DNA from: CADEFQ01 sp035433705
Lineage (GTDB): Bacteria > Pseudomonadota > Gammaproteobacteria > Steroidobacterales > Steroidobacteraceae
Assembly (NCBI GenBank): GCA_035433705.1
Contig: DAORVK010000009.1
Location: 1-64,000 of the forward strand
DNA: 64,000 nt
Direction of reading: 5' to 3'
Positions 27,103 through 36,546 of the stretch are shown piece by piece. The stretch's first letter is position 1; every line of letters begins with the position of its first letter. Below the pieces are notes generated by a model. The model saw only the letters and a list, made by a program, of their open reading frames with translations, made no database searches and was not told where the DNA came from. Position numbers and translations under genes: made by a program.

Positions 27103-28314
27103 ATGGCAACAGCACGGAATCTGGAGCACGGGGTGCAATATGTCGGGCAAACGAAAGCCGAGCGCCTGTCGCCGTTGCTTGCCGCGCGGCATATGCCTCT
27201 CGAGCGCTTCTGCGAACTGCTGGAACTCGTCTACCAGGGACCGCTCGAGACGATCCCCTGCAGCAGCGCCATGTTGCAGCTGCGCGGCTGGCTGCAAGCC
27301 AATGAAGCCGTGCTCATCCTGCGCCCGCCCGGGACCAACGCGATGGCGCTCATCATGCGCGACGGCGATCAGGATGCGCAGCTTTACAACTACATCTACA
27401 CGCCATTTCCGATCCTTTCCCTCGATCCGTTCATCGGGCTGCCGCCGGATCGGGCAGTGACGCTCGACGAGATCGTCGATCCGGAGCAATACGTCAAGGG
27501 AGAATTCTTCCGCCAGTACGTCGCACCCAGGCATGTGCGCTACGTCCTCGGGGCCGACATCCACGGGGAGGAGGGCCGGGAATTTCGGCTGCGCTTCACG
27601 CGCCCGCCGGAGGCGCAGGATTTTTCCGCGAGCGACAAGGCTCTCGTCGATGCGCTCATCCCGCACTTCAAGGGCGCTCTCAATCTCCACACCCGCCTCG
27701 GGCAGATGGAGACGGAAATGAAGCTCTATGCGAACGTCATGAGCAGCATGCTGGTGGGCTCGGTGATACTCGATGGAGCCGGGGCACTGCTGCGCACCAA
27801 CAGCGTCGCGCAGGCCATCCTGGCGGAACGCGATGGGCTCACTCTTGGCGTGGGGGGGCTCTCGGCCGAGTACCGGGGAGAGCACCGGGAGTTGCAGCGC
27901 CTGATCCGCCACACTCTCGAGATGCCGCCCGGGCAGCTGGCGGTCGCCGAGGCGATCTCGATCACACGCCCCTCGGGGCGCGCGAGCCTGAGCCTCCTGA
28001 TCCGCCCGATCCCGCTCTCGGAGTGCTCGGATGGCCCCAATCGGCCGACCGTGGCGGTCTTCATCCGGGATCCGGAGAGAAACCTCTCGCCCTCTCTCGA
28101 ACTCGTGCAGCGACTCTTTCACTTCACCCCTGCCGAGGCGAAGCTCGCGCTGCTACTCGCCGATGGGCTCTCGCTCGATGAGGCAGCGGGTGAAATGGTG
28201 ATCCGCAAGAACACCGCACGGGCGCATCTGCGCGCGATTTTTTCGAAGACTGGTGTCAAGCGGCAGATCACCCTCGTGCGGCTGCTCCTGAATAGCGTCG
28301 CCTCGATCAGCTGA
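27103..28314 (+). CDS. LuxR-type helix-turn-helix transcriptional regulator
   Basis: 403 residues from the ATG at 27103, which follows GGCGGTGACAGG. The frame also opens at an ATG at 26986 overlapping the previous stop, but those 39 codons have lower third-position GC and no domain look. The C-terminus is a LuxR/GerE helix-turn-helix (FHFTPAEAKLALLLADGLSL, then NTARAHLRAIFSKTGVKRQ). The middle (about 190-310) resembles a PAS-like sensor (VILDGAGALLRTNSVAQAIL). It probably senses a ligand or redox state and controls nearby catabolic genes. It is a candidate, though not a typical one, for the shared palindrome. Confidence 0.85.
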   Translation: MATARNLEHGVQYVGQTKAERLSPLLAARHMPLERFCELLELVYQGPLETIPCSSAMLQLRGWLQANEAVLILRPPGTNAMALIMRDGDQDAQLYNYIYTPFPILSLDPFIGLPPDRAVTLDEIVDPEQYVKGEFFRQYVAPRHVRYVLGADIHGEEGREFRLRFTRPPEAQDFSASDKALVDALIPHFKGALNLHTRLGQMETEMKLYANVMSSMLVGSVILDGAGALLRTNSVAQAILAERDGLTLGVGGLSAEYRGEHRELQRLIRHTLEMPPGQLAVAEAISITRPSGRASLSLLIRPIPLSECSDGPNRPTVAVFIRDPERNLSPSLELVQRLFHFTPAEAKLALLLADGLSLDEAAGEMVIRKNTARAHLRAIFSKTGVKRQITLVRLLLNSVASIS

Positions 28315-28328
28315 AGCTCACTTCGGCT
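28309..28328 (+). terminator. Weak hairpin at the end of the LuxR gene
   Basis: An 8-bp stem with a CTCA loop (AGCTGAAG and CTTCGGCT, one G-U pair) overlaps the LuxR stop codon. It is not followed by a T-run, so intrinsic termination is doubtful. The rest of the gap up to 28472 shows only a GGAGGT ribosome site before the next gene. Confidence 0.25.
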
Positions 28329-28472
28329 ACGCGCCGGTTCCATGATGCAGATCGGGTACGCATTGTTGCCCTGGAACGACAGTGTGTCGCATTTTTGACG
28401 ATTGTCATGAGCCACGCCTGATTTTTAGACTCCATCTGATTCGCCCATCTGTATTCGCCGGAGGTAAACGAG

Positions 28473-29789
28473 ATGGAAATGAGCGACATGGTGATCGTCA
28501 GCGTCGATGACCACATCATCGAACCGCCAACGATGTGGGATCGGCACCTGCCTGCGAAGTACCGCAGCATCAAGCCGCAGTGGAAGGAGCGCGCCGACGG
28601 CTCGCAGTACTGGGTGATGGAAGGGCGCATCCTGCAGAACTTCGGGCTGTGTGCCGCCGCAGGAAGGGTGCGGGAGGAACTCGGCTCGGAGTCCGAAAGG
28701 CTCGACCAGATGCGCGCCGGCTGCTGGGACATCAAGGCCCGCATCGAGGACATGAACGCCAACGGCATCGTCGCATCGGTCAACTTTCCGACCTATGTTG
28801 ATCTCGACGGCTCGTTCTTCCAGTCCTTGCCCAACCAGGAGAACGCGCTGATCCTGCTGCGCGCCTACAACGACTGGCATATCGATGAGTGGTGCGGCAG
28901 CTACCCGGGGCGCAATATCCCGATGGCGATCATTCCGTTCTGGAATATCGGGGCCGCCGTGGAGGAGATCAAACGCGTCGCGGCCAAGGGTTGTCGCGCG
29001 ATCAGCATGTGCGATAACCCTTCGCTGAAGGGTTGCCCCAGCATTCACAACGCGCATTGGGAGCCGCTGTGGCGTGTCTGTGCCGAGTACGAAATCGTCA
29101 TCAACCTGCACATCGCTTCCGGCGCGCGGGCGCCGCACGCCTCGATGGAATCGCCGATCGACTGCTGGATCATCAGCATGCCGATGGCAATCGCAAATTC
29201 CGCCGCTGACTGGCTGTTCCTGAGCGCGCTCGACCGCTACCCGAACCTCAAGATCAGTCTCGCCGAGGCGGGTATCGGCTGGATACCGGCCCTGATCGAG
29301 CGCGCCGACTTCGTCTATGGCCATCACCGTGCCTGGACGCATGCGAATTTCGGCGCCGGGCGGTTGCCGAGCGACCGTTTCCGCGAGCACTTCCTGACCT
29401 GCTTCATCGAAGACCACTTCGGCCTGCGCAACGTCGATGCCATCGGTGAGAAGAACATCGCCTACGAATGCGACTATCCGCACTCCGATTCGGTGTGGCC
29501 GCATACGCCGGAGCGCCTGTACGAGGGCGTGAAGCATCTGCCGGATGCCACCATCGACCGCATCACGCACGCAAATGCGCTCGAGGTGTTCAAGTTCGAC
29601 GCCATTGGCATGCTCGGCGGGCGCAAGCACTGCACGGTGGGCGCGCTGCGCGCGCAGGCGAAGCACGTGAGCACCACGCCGGTGTCCTTTGGTGGCGTGC
29701 ATCCTCTGCCGCCCGGCGCCACGCCGCGTCCCGTGACCTCCGGGGATGTAGCAAAGGTGGTCGAGGCGCTCAACCGGTCGGCAGCCTGA
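28473..29789 (+). CDS. Amidohydrolase-2 family (TIM-barrel) metal-dependent hydrolase/decarboxylase
   Basis: 438-residue protein with a strong GGAGGT ribosome site. The N-terminus has the family metal motif VSVDDHIIEPP, and later conserved parts are INLHIASG, SLAEAGIGWIPALIERADF and CDYPHSDSVWP (His and Asp near the metal). Members include ACMS-type decarboxylases and hydrolases, and many uncharacterised ones lie in steroid and aromatic degradation clusters. It is followed after 21 nt by a family III CoA-transferase gene, suggesting action on a carboxylated or cyclic intermediate whose CoA ester is then exchanged. Confidence 0.86.
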   Translation: MEMSDMVIVSVDDHIIEPPTMWDRHLPAKYRSIKPQWKERADGSQYWVMEGRILQNFGLCAAAGRVREELGSESERLDQMRAGCWDIKARIEDMNANGIVASVNFPTYVDLDGSFFQSLPNQENALILLRAYNDWHIDEWCGSYPGRNIPMAIIPFWNIGAAVEEIKRVAAKGCRAISMCDNPSLKGCPSIHNAHWEPLWRVCAEYEIVINLHIASGARAPHASMESPIDCWIISMPMAIANSAADWLFLSALDRYPNLKISLAEAGIGWIPALIERADFVYGHHRAWTHANFGAGRLPSDRFREHFLTCFIEDHFGLRNVDAIGEKNIAYECDYPHSDSVWPHTPERLYEGVKHLPDATIDRITHANALEVFKFDAIGMLGGRKHCTVGALRAQAKHVSTTPVSFGGVHPLPPGATPRPVTSGDVAKVVEALNRSAA

Positions 29790-29810
29790 GACAGCGGTTT
29801 TCGCGCGCTC

Positions 29811-31025
29811 ATGAACAAGCCGCTCGCGGGAATCAGGGTTGTCGAGGTGTCGATGTGGGCCTTTGTGCCCGCCGCAGGCGCAGTGCTCGCCGACATGGGC
29901 GCAGAGGTCGTGAAGATCGAGCCGCCTGCGGGCGACCCGATGCGCTGGCTCACGTACTCAGGCATCGCGCCCGGCGCCTACGGTTTCACGTTCCTGTGGG
30001 AGATCTTCAACCGCGGCAAGCGCAGCATCACCGTGGACCTCAACGTGGAGGGCGCCACGGAACTGTTGCATCGGCTGCTTGAGGACGCCGACGTTTTCCT
30101 GGTGAGCCTGCTGCCGTCTGCCCGTCGCAAGCTCAAGATCGACATCGAGGACGTGAGGAGTCGTCACCCCAGGCTCATCTACGCGGTCGGCAGCGGCCAG
30201 GGCGCCTTCGGGCCCGAGGCGGACAAGGGCGGCTACGACTCGCTGTCGTTCTGGGCACGTGGCGGGGTGGCCTCGGCGGTCACACCGGACGGCTCGCCCT
30301 ACGTGCTGCAGCAGCCAGGCGGTGCCTTCGGCGACAGCATCAGCGGCGCGATTCTGGCGGGTGGTATCGCCGCTGCACTCGCGCAGCGTGCAACGACCGG
30401 CAAGGTGTCGGTGGTGGATGCGTCACTCCTCGGCACCTCCATGTGGGTGATGCAGACTGGCATCATCGGAGCCACGCTCGCCGGCGTGAACGAATTGCCG
30501 AAACTGAGTCGCGACGTAGTGCCCAATCCCCTGGTGAACAGCTATCGCACTTCCGACGGCCGCTTCATCGCACTCTGCATGCTGCAGGGTCAGCGCTACT
30601 GGCCCGGGTTTTGCGAGGCGGTGGAGCGCCCGGAGCTGATCGATGATCCGCGTTTCGACAGCGATGAGCACCGCTCGGCCAATCTCAAGGCCTGCGTGGC
30701 GACTCTCGATGACATCTTTGCCACCCGCACGCTCGCGGAGTGGCAGGCGATCCTCGTCCGGCAGGAAGGGCAGTGGAACATCGTGCAGCAGGCCGGCGAG
30801 TTGGCGCGAGACGCGCAGGCGGTCGCCAATCGCTTCATCCAGGAAGTGGATTATGGTGACGGCCGCGCGCTCAAGATGGTCAGCACGCCGTTGCAGTTCG
30901 ACCGCCAAGCCCTCGACGCCCGGCCGGCGCCGGAGCTGGGTGCCCACAACGACGAAGTTCTGGCGGAGCTCGGCTACACCGATGAGCAGATCATCGATCT
31001 CAGGGTGGCGGGCGTCGTCTTCTGA
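29811..31025 (+). CDS. Family III (CaiB/BaiF) CoA-transferase
   Basis: 404-residue CoA-transferase that moves CoA between carboxylic acids through an aspartyl-anhydride intermediate. N-terminal family segment VLADMGAEVVKIEPPAGDPM; catalytic Asp in GGAFGDSISGAILAGG; C-terminal LAELGYTDEQIIDLRVAGVV. It follows the amidohydrolase gene by 21 nt and precedes the acyl-CoA dehydrogenase array, from which it is separated by palindrome copy 3. The acid pair is unknown. Confidence 0.9.
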   Translation: MNKPLAGIRVVEVSMWAFVPAAGAVLADMGAEVVKIEPPAGDPMRWLTYSGIAPGAYGFTFLWEIFNRGKRSITVDLNVEGATELLHRLLEDADVFLVSLLPSARRKLKIDIEDVRSRHPRLIYAVGSGQGAFGPEADKGGYDSLSFWARGGVASAVTPDGSPYVLQQPGGAFGDSISGAILAGGIAAALAQRATTGKVSVVDASLLGTSMWVMQTGIIGATLAGVNELPKLSRDVVPNPLVNSYRTSDGRFIALCMLQGQRYWPGFCEAVERPELIDDPRFDSDEHRSANLKACVATLDDIFATRTLAEWQAILVRQEGQWNIVQQAGELARDAQAVANRFIQEVDYGDGRALKMVSTPLQFDRQALDARPAPELGAHNDEVLAELGYTDEQIIDLRVAGVVF

Positions 31026-31040
31026 TCGTCCGGCGCCGGT

Positions 31041-31057
31041 TAGTCCGATCAGACGAT
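31041..31057. promoter_or_regulatory. Regulon palindrome, copy 3
   Basis: TAGTCCGATCAGACGAT, core GTCCG-AT-CAGAC at 31043-31054. It lies in the 66-bp gap between the CoA-transferase stop and the first acyl-CoA dehydrogenase, only 34 bp before that start, close enough to overlap a promoter. It suggests separate control of the dehydrogenase array. Confidence 0.72.
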
Positions 31058-31091
31058 TCCCCGCCCGAATCCGCTCATAAGAATCCGGGGC

Positions 31092-32297
31092 ATGCACTTC
31101 GAGCCCAGTCCCGGTGATGCGGTCTTTCGCGCTGAAGTGCGCCAATTCATCCGGGACCATCTGCCTGGCGAGATAGCTCGTCGAAGCTACATCTGCTCGC
31201 AGCCGCCGGACATCGTGGACTATCGTCGCTGGCAGCGCATTCTCCACGACCGGGGCTGGGGGGCGCCGCACTGGCCGGTCGAGCACGGCGGCACAGGCTG
31301 GACGGCGATGCAGCAGCACCTCTTCATGGAGGAGGTCTACCGCGCCGATGCCATCGACTATGGCTGGCAGGGCACGCACATGATCGGCCCTGTGCTGATC
31401 GCGTTTGGCTCGGAGGCGCAGAAGCGGCGCTTCCTGCCGCCCATGCTGCGGGGCGAGGAAATCTGGTGCCAGGGATTCTCCGAGCCCAATGCCGGCTCGG
31501 ATCTGGCGAGCCTGCGCACGCGCGCCGAGCTCGAGGGCGATGAATGGGTGATCCACGGACAGAAGATCTGGACCAGCGATGCCAGCGAGGCGGACTGGGG
31601 ATTTTTTCTGGTCCGCACCGATCCGGCCGCAAAACCCCAACGCGGTATCTCACTGCTACTCGTGCCCATGAACGCTGCGGGCATCCGCATCCGCCCGATC
31701 GAAGTACTGAACGGCGGGCGCGATCTCAACGAAGTGTTTCTGGACGGCGTGCGCGTACCGCGCGACCACCTGGTCGGCGAGGCGGGACAGGGCTGGACCT
31801 ACGCAAAGTATCTGCTCGAGAAGGAGCGCACCGCGAGCGCCTACCTGTATCGCAACAAGCGCGAACTGGAGAAGGCGAAGGAGATAGCCCGCGGCGAGCA
31901 CGCCGGCGGCGTGCGGCTCATCGATACGCCGGAATTCGCCCGCAAGATTGCCCGTGTCGAAGCGGATCTGCTCGCCCTCGAGTGGTCGGTGCTGCGCATC
32001 CTGGCCGGCGAGAAGAACCTGCACGACGCGCAGGCCATCGTATCGGCGCTCAAGATCCGTGGTTCGGAGATGCAGCAGCGCGTCGCAGAGTTGCAGATCG
32101 ATGCGCTGGGTCCGCGTGCCCTGCGGGTTTTCCGCCAAGGCGACTGCAGCGCCGAGGTGATCGATGGTACGCCGCTCTGGCCGGCCTACATACCGGGGCG
32201 TCTGGGCCAGTTCCTGTATGCGCGGGCCGCCACGCTCTACGGGGGCACGCGCGAGGTGCAAAAGAACATCATCGCCCGGCGTGCTTTCGGGCTGTGA
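31092..32297 (+). CDS. Acyl-CoA dehydrogenase, FadE29-like subunit
   Basis: 401-residue FAD-dependent acyl-CoA dehydrogenase introducing an alpha-beta double bond into an acyl-CoA. Flavin-binding signature WCQGFSEPNAGSDLASLRTR about residues 125-145, GQKIWTSDA, and C-terminal TLYGGTREVQKNIIARRAFG. It is the first of four consecutive dehydrogenases, and the next gene begins 8 nt later. In steroid degraders such enzymes come as two different subunits forming alpha2beta2 tetramers; the size and motif pattern here fit the FadE29/ChsE2-type member. Substrate inferred to be a bulky CoA ester. Confidence 0.9.
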   Translation: MHFEPSPGDAVFRAEVRQFIRDHLPGEIARRSYICSQPPDIVDYRRWQRILHDRGWGAPHWPVEHGGTGWTAMQQHLFMEEVYRADAIDYGWQGTHMIGPVLIAFGSEAQKRRFLPPMLRGEEIWCQGFSEPNAGSDLASLRTRAELEGDEWVIHGQKIWTSDASEADWGFFLVRTDPAAKPQRGISLLLVPMNAAGIRIRPIEVLNGGRDLNEVFLDGVRVPRDHLVGEAGQGWTYAKYLLEKERTASAYLYRNKRELEKAKEIARGEHAGGVRLIDTPEFARKIARVEADLLALEWSVLRILAGEKNLHDAQAIVSALKIRGSEMQQRVAELQIDALGPRALRVFRQGDCSAEVIDGTPLWPAYIPGRLGQFLYARAATLYGGTREVQKNIIARRAFGL

Positions 32298-32305
32298 GCG
32301 CCGGG

Positions 32306-33451
32306 ATGGATTTCAATCTCACCGACGAGCAGCAGATGTTGCGCGACGGCGCGCGGCGTTTCTTTCGCGAGCACTACGGTTTCGAGCAGCGCCGCGCGCT
32401 GCTGGCAAGCGAGTCAGGATTTTCCGCCGAGTGTTGGGCCCGCTATGCCGAACTCGGCTGGCTCGCGCTCGGCCAGCCGGAGGAGAGCGGTGGCTGGGCC
32501 TGCTCCTTCGTCGAGACGGCAATCCTGCTGGAGGAGTTCGGTCGTGCGCTCGCGCTCGAGCCCTATCTTTCCTCCGCCGTGCTGTGCGGGCACATCCTCG
32601 GACGCTGCAGCGATGCCAGAGCGGGCGGCGCGGCGCTGCAGGAAATGATGAAAGGCCGTACGCGCCTCGCACTTGCCCACGAGGAGCCTGGTGACCGCTA
32701 CGATGCCGATTTTCCAGGGCTCGTCGCCACGCGTCGCGGCGACGGCTTCCTGTTGCAGGGCACGAAGAGCTGCGTGCTCGATGCGCCGGCGGCCGATCGC
32801 CTGATTGTCTCGGCGCAGCCCGGGGGCGAGAACGGTCTCGCGCTCTTCCTGGTCGATGCGGCCACCCCTGGTCTGCGGATGAACGCCTACCCTCTGGTGG
32901 ACGGCACGAGGGCGGCGGACATCGTGCTCGATGGCGTACGGGTGCCGGCCGCGTGCCTGCTCGCAGGCGGTGCTGCGGCTCGCGATCTCCTGCATGAGGC
33001 CCTCGATCGCGCCACGCTTGCGCGAGTCGCGATGGCGCTCGGTGCCATGGAGAGCGTGCTGCAGTTGACGGCGGACTACCTGAAGACGCGCGTGCAATTC
33101 GGCCAGCCGATCGGGCGTTTCCAGGCCCTGCAGCACCGTCTCGCGGAAATGTTCGTGGAGGTGCAGGAGACACGCTCGATCCTCTGCTGCGGCCTTGCAC
33201 AGATGGGTGGACCGGCGGCACAGCGCAGCGCCATGGTTTCTGCCGCCAAGGTCGTTGCGGTGAATGCCGCGAGAATCGTCGGCGGGCAGGCGATCCAGCT
33301 GCACGGCAGCATCGCGATGACGGCCGAATACGCAGCCGGTCACTACTATGAACATCTGCTCGCCTTCGAGAAAATCCACGGCGATGCGGACTGGCATCTC
33401 GATCGCTTCGCGCGCTTGCGGGGGACCCATGCAGCTGTCGTGCACGCCTGA
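32306..33451 (+). CDS. Acyl-CoA dehydrogenase, FadE28-like subunit
   Basis: 381 residues from the ATG at 32306. Starts MDFNLTDEQQMLRDGARRFF, typical of the smaller, divergent FadE subunits. The central flavin region is weak (LALAHEEPGDRY), and the C-terminal part has VQFGQPIGRFQALQHRLAEM and GGQAIQLHGSIAMTAEY. Such subunits bind FAD jointly with the partner encoded upstream (8-nt gap). It overlaps the next dehydrogenase by 23 nt. Pairing is inferred from adjacency and from known FadE28-FadE29 heterotetramers. Confidence 0.88.
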   Translation: MDFNLTDEQQMLRDGARRFFREHYGFEQRRALLASESGFSAECWARYAELGWLALGQPEESGGWACSFVETAILLEEFGRALALEPYLSSAVLCGHILGRCSDARAGGAALQEMMKGRTRLALAHEEPGDRYDADFPGLVATRRGDGFLLQGTKSCVLDAPAADRLIVSAQPGGENGLALFLVDAATPGLRMNAYPLVDGTRAADIVLDGVRVPAACLLAGGAAARDLLHEALDRATLARVAMALGAMESVLQLTADYLKTRVQFGQPIGRFQALQHRLAEMFVEVQETRSILCCGLAQMGGPAAQRSAMVSAAKVVAVNAARIVGGQAIQLHGSIAMTAEYAAGHYYEHLLAFEKIHGDADWHLDRFARLRGTHAAVVHA

Positions 33452-34604
33452 AGAAACGCAGTTCCGCGAGGAAGTCCGTGCCTGGCTGCGTGCGAACGTG
33501 CCGCGCAGCAAGCGCCCCCGCACAGGACTCGCGCTGCGCGACTACGACCTCGCATGGCAACGCTGCCAGTACGAAGGCGGCTGGGCCGGCATCTCCTGGC
33601 CCCGGGAATACGGCGGGCGGGGGCTGTCGCTTACGCAGCAGGTGATCTGGTACGAGGAGTGCGCGGCGGCCCACGCACCCGTCGGCGGCTCGACTTTCGT
33701 CGGGCTCTCACACGCGGGACCGACCCTGATCGTGCGCGGCACCGAAGAACAGAAGCGCTTCCATCTGCCGAAGATCCTGCAGGGCGAGGCTGTCTGGTGC
33801 CAAGGCTTCTCCGAGCCAAATGCCGGCTCGGACCTTGCGAGCCTGAAGACCAGGGCCCATGTCGAGGGCGAGCATCTGGTCGTCAACGGCTCGAAGATCT
33901 GGACCTCCTACGCCGCGCTCGCCGACTGGCAGGAACTGCTGGTGCGCACGGACCCGGGCGCGCAGCGTCACAGGGGCCTCACCTGGGTGATCTGCGACAT
34001 GCATGCTCCAGGCATCACCATAAGAAGGATTCCGACCTTGTCGGGCACCGGCAACTTGTGTCAGGTGTTCTACGACGAGGTACGTCTGCCGCTCGCCAAC
34101 GTGGTGGGTGAAGTGAACGGTGGCTGGGATGTGTCCATGACCACGCTCGGCTTCGAGCGCGGCACAGCCTTCATCGCGCACCAGATCCATCTCGCTGCGA
34201 TGCTGGAGAAGCTCTACGTGATGGCCCACGATCTCCGCGGGCCGGACGGCCGCCTGCCTGCGATCGAGGATGGCGCGGTGGCCGATCAGCTGCTGAAATT
34301 GCGGGCGGAGGTGGCGGCGCTGCGCGCCATGACCTATCTCAGCGTCTCGCGCGGCGCGCGCCAGGTGGTGCCCGGTCCCGAGGGCAACATCATCGCGCTC
34401 TGCTACGCCGAGCTCTCGAAGCGCGTCTACGCTTTCGCCGTGGAACTGTTGGGCAACGAGGCCCTGGAAATGCACGACGAGAACCCCGACTGGCTCACCG
34501 ACTATCTGGATGCATTCAAGAACACCATTGCGGGCGGCACTTCAGAGATCCGGCGCAACGTGATCGGCGAGCGGCTCCTCGGGCTGCCGCGCGGCGGACG
34601 CTGA
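33429..34604 (+). CDS. Acyl-CoA dehydrogenase, FadE29-like subunit (second pair)
   Basis: 391 residues from the ATG at 33429, 23 nt inside the previous gene. It carries the flavin signature WCQGFSEPNAGSDLASLKTR and the C-terminal AGGTSEIRRNVIGERLLGLP. It resembles the dehydrogenase at 31092 more than its immediate neighbours, so the array looks like two copies of a large/small pair. Likely function is alpha-beta dehydrogenation of a CoA ester; substrate unknown. Confidence 0.9.
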   Translation: MQLSCTPEETQFREEVRAWLRANVPRSKRPRTGLALRDYDLAWQRCQYEGGWAGISWPREYGGRGLSLTQQVIWYEECAAAHAPVGGSTFVGLSHAGPTLIVRGTEEQKRFHLPKILQGEAVWCQGFSEPNAGSDLASLKTRAHVEGEHLVVNGSKIWTSYAALADWQELLVRTDPGAQRHRGLTWVICDMHAPGITIRRIPTLSGTGNLCQVFYDEVRLPLANVVGEVNGGWDVSMTTLGFERGTAFIAHQIHLAAMLEKLYVMAHDLRGPDGRLPAIEDGAVADQLLKLRAEVAALRAMTYLSVSRGARQVVPGPEGNIIALCYAELSKRVYAFAVELLGNEALEMHDENPDWLTDYLDAFKNTIAGGTSEIRRNVIGERLLGLPRGGR

Positions 34605-34617
34605 GCACGGTGCAATC

Positions 34618-35637
34618 ATGATCGATCTCCTACCCTCCGAAGTAGAGCAGCAGATCATCGACGGTGTTGCCGGCTTCCTCGCAGAGGAGCTGCCCCTGGC
34701 GCGGCTGCGTCCGGGTCCCGATGGTGAGCGTTCGGCCGACATCGGCATCTCCGCGGAGCAGTGGCATGAAATCGCCGGCCTGGGTTGGTTCGGTCTAGGC
34801 ATCCCCGAGGAGCGGGGTGGCGCGGGCTTCACGGTCGTCGCTGAAATGCTCGTGGTGCGCGAAGTCGGTCGCTACGCCGTTTCGCCTTCAATCTCCGCGA
34901 CGATCGCGGCCGCATGCCTGGCCGCGCGCGCCGACAGCGAACTCCTCGCGGGTCTCCTGGCTGGGGAGCGGCGCGTCGCTTTCGCCAGTCGCCTGTGCGC
35001 CGGGAGCGACGAATACCATCTGGTCGATGCGCGCGGTGCCGACCACTTGCTGGTGGTGGATGGCATGCAGGCGCAGCTCTACGGCGCTGCCGCCTTCGGC
35101 GAAGTGAGGCCCGTGATTTCGCTGGACGATGCCGTGACCCTCGAGCGTGCGCGCCTCACTGCGGGCGCCCGGCCGCTGCTGCAGGAGGCCGACAGCGACA
35201 TCGGGCATCGAGCTTCGCTGCACAACTCTGCGCAGCTGCTCGGTGTAGCGGAGGGCGCGCTGACGCTGTCGGTGGAGTACGCGAAGGTGCGCGAGCAGTT
35301 CGGACAGGCCATCGGCTCCTTTCAGACGATCAAGCATCGCTGCGCCGACATGGCGGTGATGGCGGAGGCGGCCTATGCCCAGGCCTTCTTCGCCGGGCTA
35401 TCGCAGGCGGGCGGCCAGCGCGATGCGGCCTACCAGATCGCGGCAGCCAAGGTGATTTGCGCCGAGGCCGCACTCGCCAACGCCCGCTCTGGCATCCAGA
35501 TCCACGGCGGCATCGGCTTCACGGCCGAGTGCGACGCCCACGTCTTCCTGAAGCGTGCGCATTTGCTCGGCCAGATGGGAGGGGAACGACGCTGGGTCCG
35601 TGAGACCCTTCTGTCAAAGACGGGGGTGGTTGCGTGA
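34618..35637 (+). CDS. Acyl-CoA dehydrogenase, FadE28-like subunit (second pair)
   Basis: 339-residue short member of the family, starting 13 nt after its presumed partner. The N-terminal helix domain is normal (PSEVEQQIIDGVAGFLAEEL). The middle domain lacks the usual FSEP-type flavin loop (FASRLCAGSDEYHL). The C-terminal domain has VREQFGQAIGSFQTIKHRCA and GIQIHGGIGFTAECDAH. This is the pattern of subunits that complete the FAD site of a heterotetramer. Last gene of the array; its end is 22 bp from a convergent dehydrogenase gene. Confidence 0.88.
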   Translation: MIDLLPSEVEQQIIDGVAGFLAEELPLARLRPGPDGERSADIGISAEQWHEIAGLGWFGLGIPEERGGAGFTVVAEMLVVREVGRYAVSPSISATIAAACLAARADSELLAGLLAGERRVAFASRLCAGSDEYHLVDARGADHLLVVDGMQAQLYGAAAFGEVRPVISLDDAVTLERARLTAGARPLLQEADSDIGHRASLHNSAQLLGVAEGALTLSVEYAKVREQFGQAIGSFQTIKHRCADMAVMAEAAYAQAFFAGLSQAGGQRDAAYQIAAAKVICAEAALANARSGIQIHGGIGFTAECDAHVFLKRAHLLGQMGGERRWVRETLLSKTGVVA

Positions 35638-35659
35638 GTGCAAGCGTCGGTGTCCCGCG

Positions 35660-36532
35660 TTACGTGGAGGTGGTCGCCGCGCTGCCCACCAATGCCAGAG
35701 GCTGAGTCATCATTGTTCGGACGAGGCCGCGAGCCTCGGAGATCATGGCGACGTCCAGGTTGGCGGCTCTGCCGCAGTCGATGGCGAGCTGGAGGTCCTT
35801 CTCGCCGATCCCTGCCTGGCTGGCAAGGAACTGATCCCGGGCCGGGTCAGTACCGGGCGGAGACTCATGTTTTCCGTCAAACAAGGTCGCGACCGTCGGT
35901 GTCAGATTGCCGTTCGCCGCCAGAACGCCACGAAGTTTTTCGTAGGGTACACCGTAGTGGGCCGCGAGCAGGGTGGCCTGCGCGCCGACGACCAGATGTG
36001 TCCAGGTAACGAGATTGTTGGCGATCTTGGCTGCCATACCGGCGCCCAACGGGCCCATGTGATCGAGATCTGTCGAAAAGGCCCCAACGACGGCCCGTGC
36101 CCGGTCCACGTCACCAGACTCGCCCCCCAACATTGTGAATACGAAGGCTTCGTCATCTGTGCGGCGGGTGCGCGAGACCGGCGCATCGACGAGAGCGATC
36201 CCCCGCGACTTGAGCGCCGCCTGCAGCCGATACAGGGTGTCGATCCCGATGGTGCTGTGAATCAGCACCAGCGCTCCCGGCGCGAGCGACTCGACGAGAC
36301 CGGCCCCGCCGAGCACGACTTCGATGACCTGCTCATCGTCCCTGACACATACGCAGGCGACTTCTGCCCCCTTCGCGGCGTCGGCCGGCGAGCTGGCTAC
36401 TCTCGCAATTGCACGTAACGCATCGCACGCGGCCGGGACAGCGTCACAGACGGCGAGCTCGTGCCCGTTGCGGGCAATCAGGCGGGCCTGCGGAGCACCC
36501 ATGCTCCCCAATCCGACGAACGCAACTCTCAT
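35660..36532 (-). CDS. NAD(P)-dependent beta-hydroxyacid dehydrogenase (HIBADH family)
   Basis: 290 residues from the ATG at 36532, preceded by GGGAG. N-terminal Rossmann motif VAFVGLGSMGAPQA, substrate loop LVDAPVSR, and catalytic Lys in GAGMAAKIANNLV. The family oxidises 3-hydroxyisobutyrate and related beta-hydroxyacids or reduces semialdehydes. It is the last gene of the minus-strand AraC operon. The gene is separated by only a few bases from the CMD-family gene, so both likely serve one side pathway, perhaps for C4-C5 branched fragments. That role is an inference. Confidence 0.87.
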   Translation of the reverse strand: MRVAFVGLGSMGAPQARLIARNGHELAVCDAVPAACDALRAIARVASSPADAAKGAEVACVCVRDDEQVIEVVLGGAGLVESLAPGALVLIHSTIGIDTLYRLQAALKSRGIALVDAPVSRTRRTDDEAFVFTMLGGESGDVDRARAVVGAFSTDLDHMGPLGAGMAAKIANNLVTWTHLVVGAQATLLAAHYGVPYEKLRGVLAANGNLTPTVATLFDGKHESPPGTDPARDQFLASQAGIGEKDLQLAIDCGRAANLDVAMISEARGLVRTMMTQPLALVGSAATTST

Positions 36533-36546
36533 CGTGTGCTCCCGCA

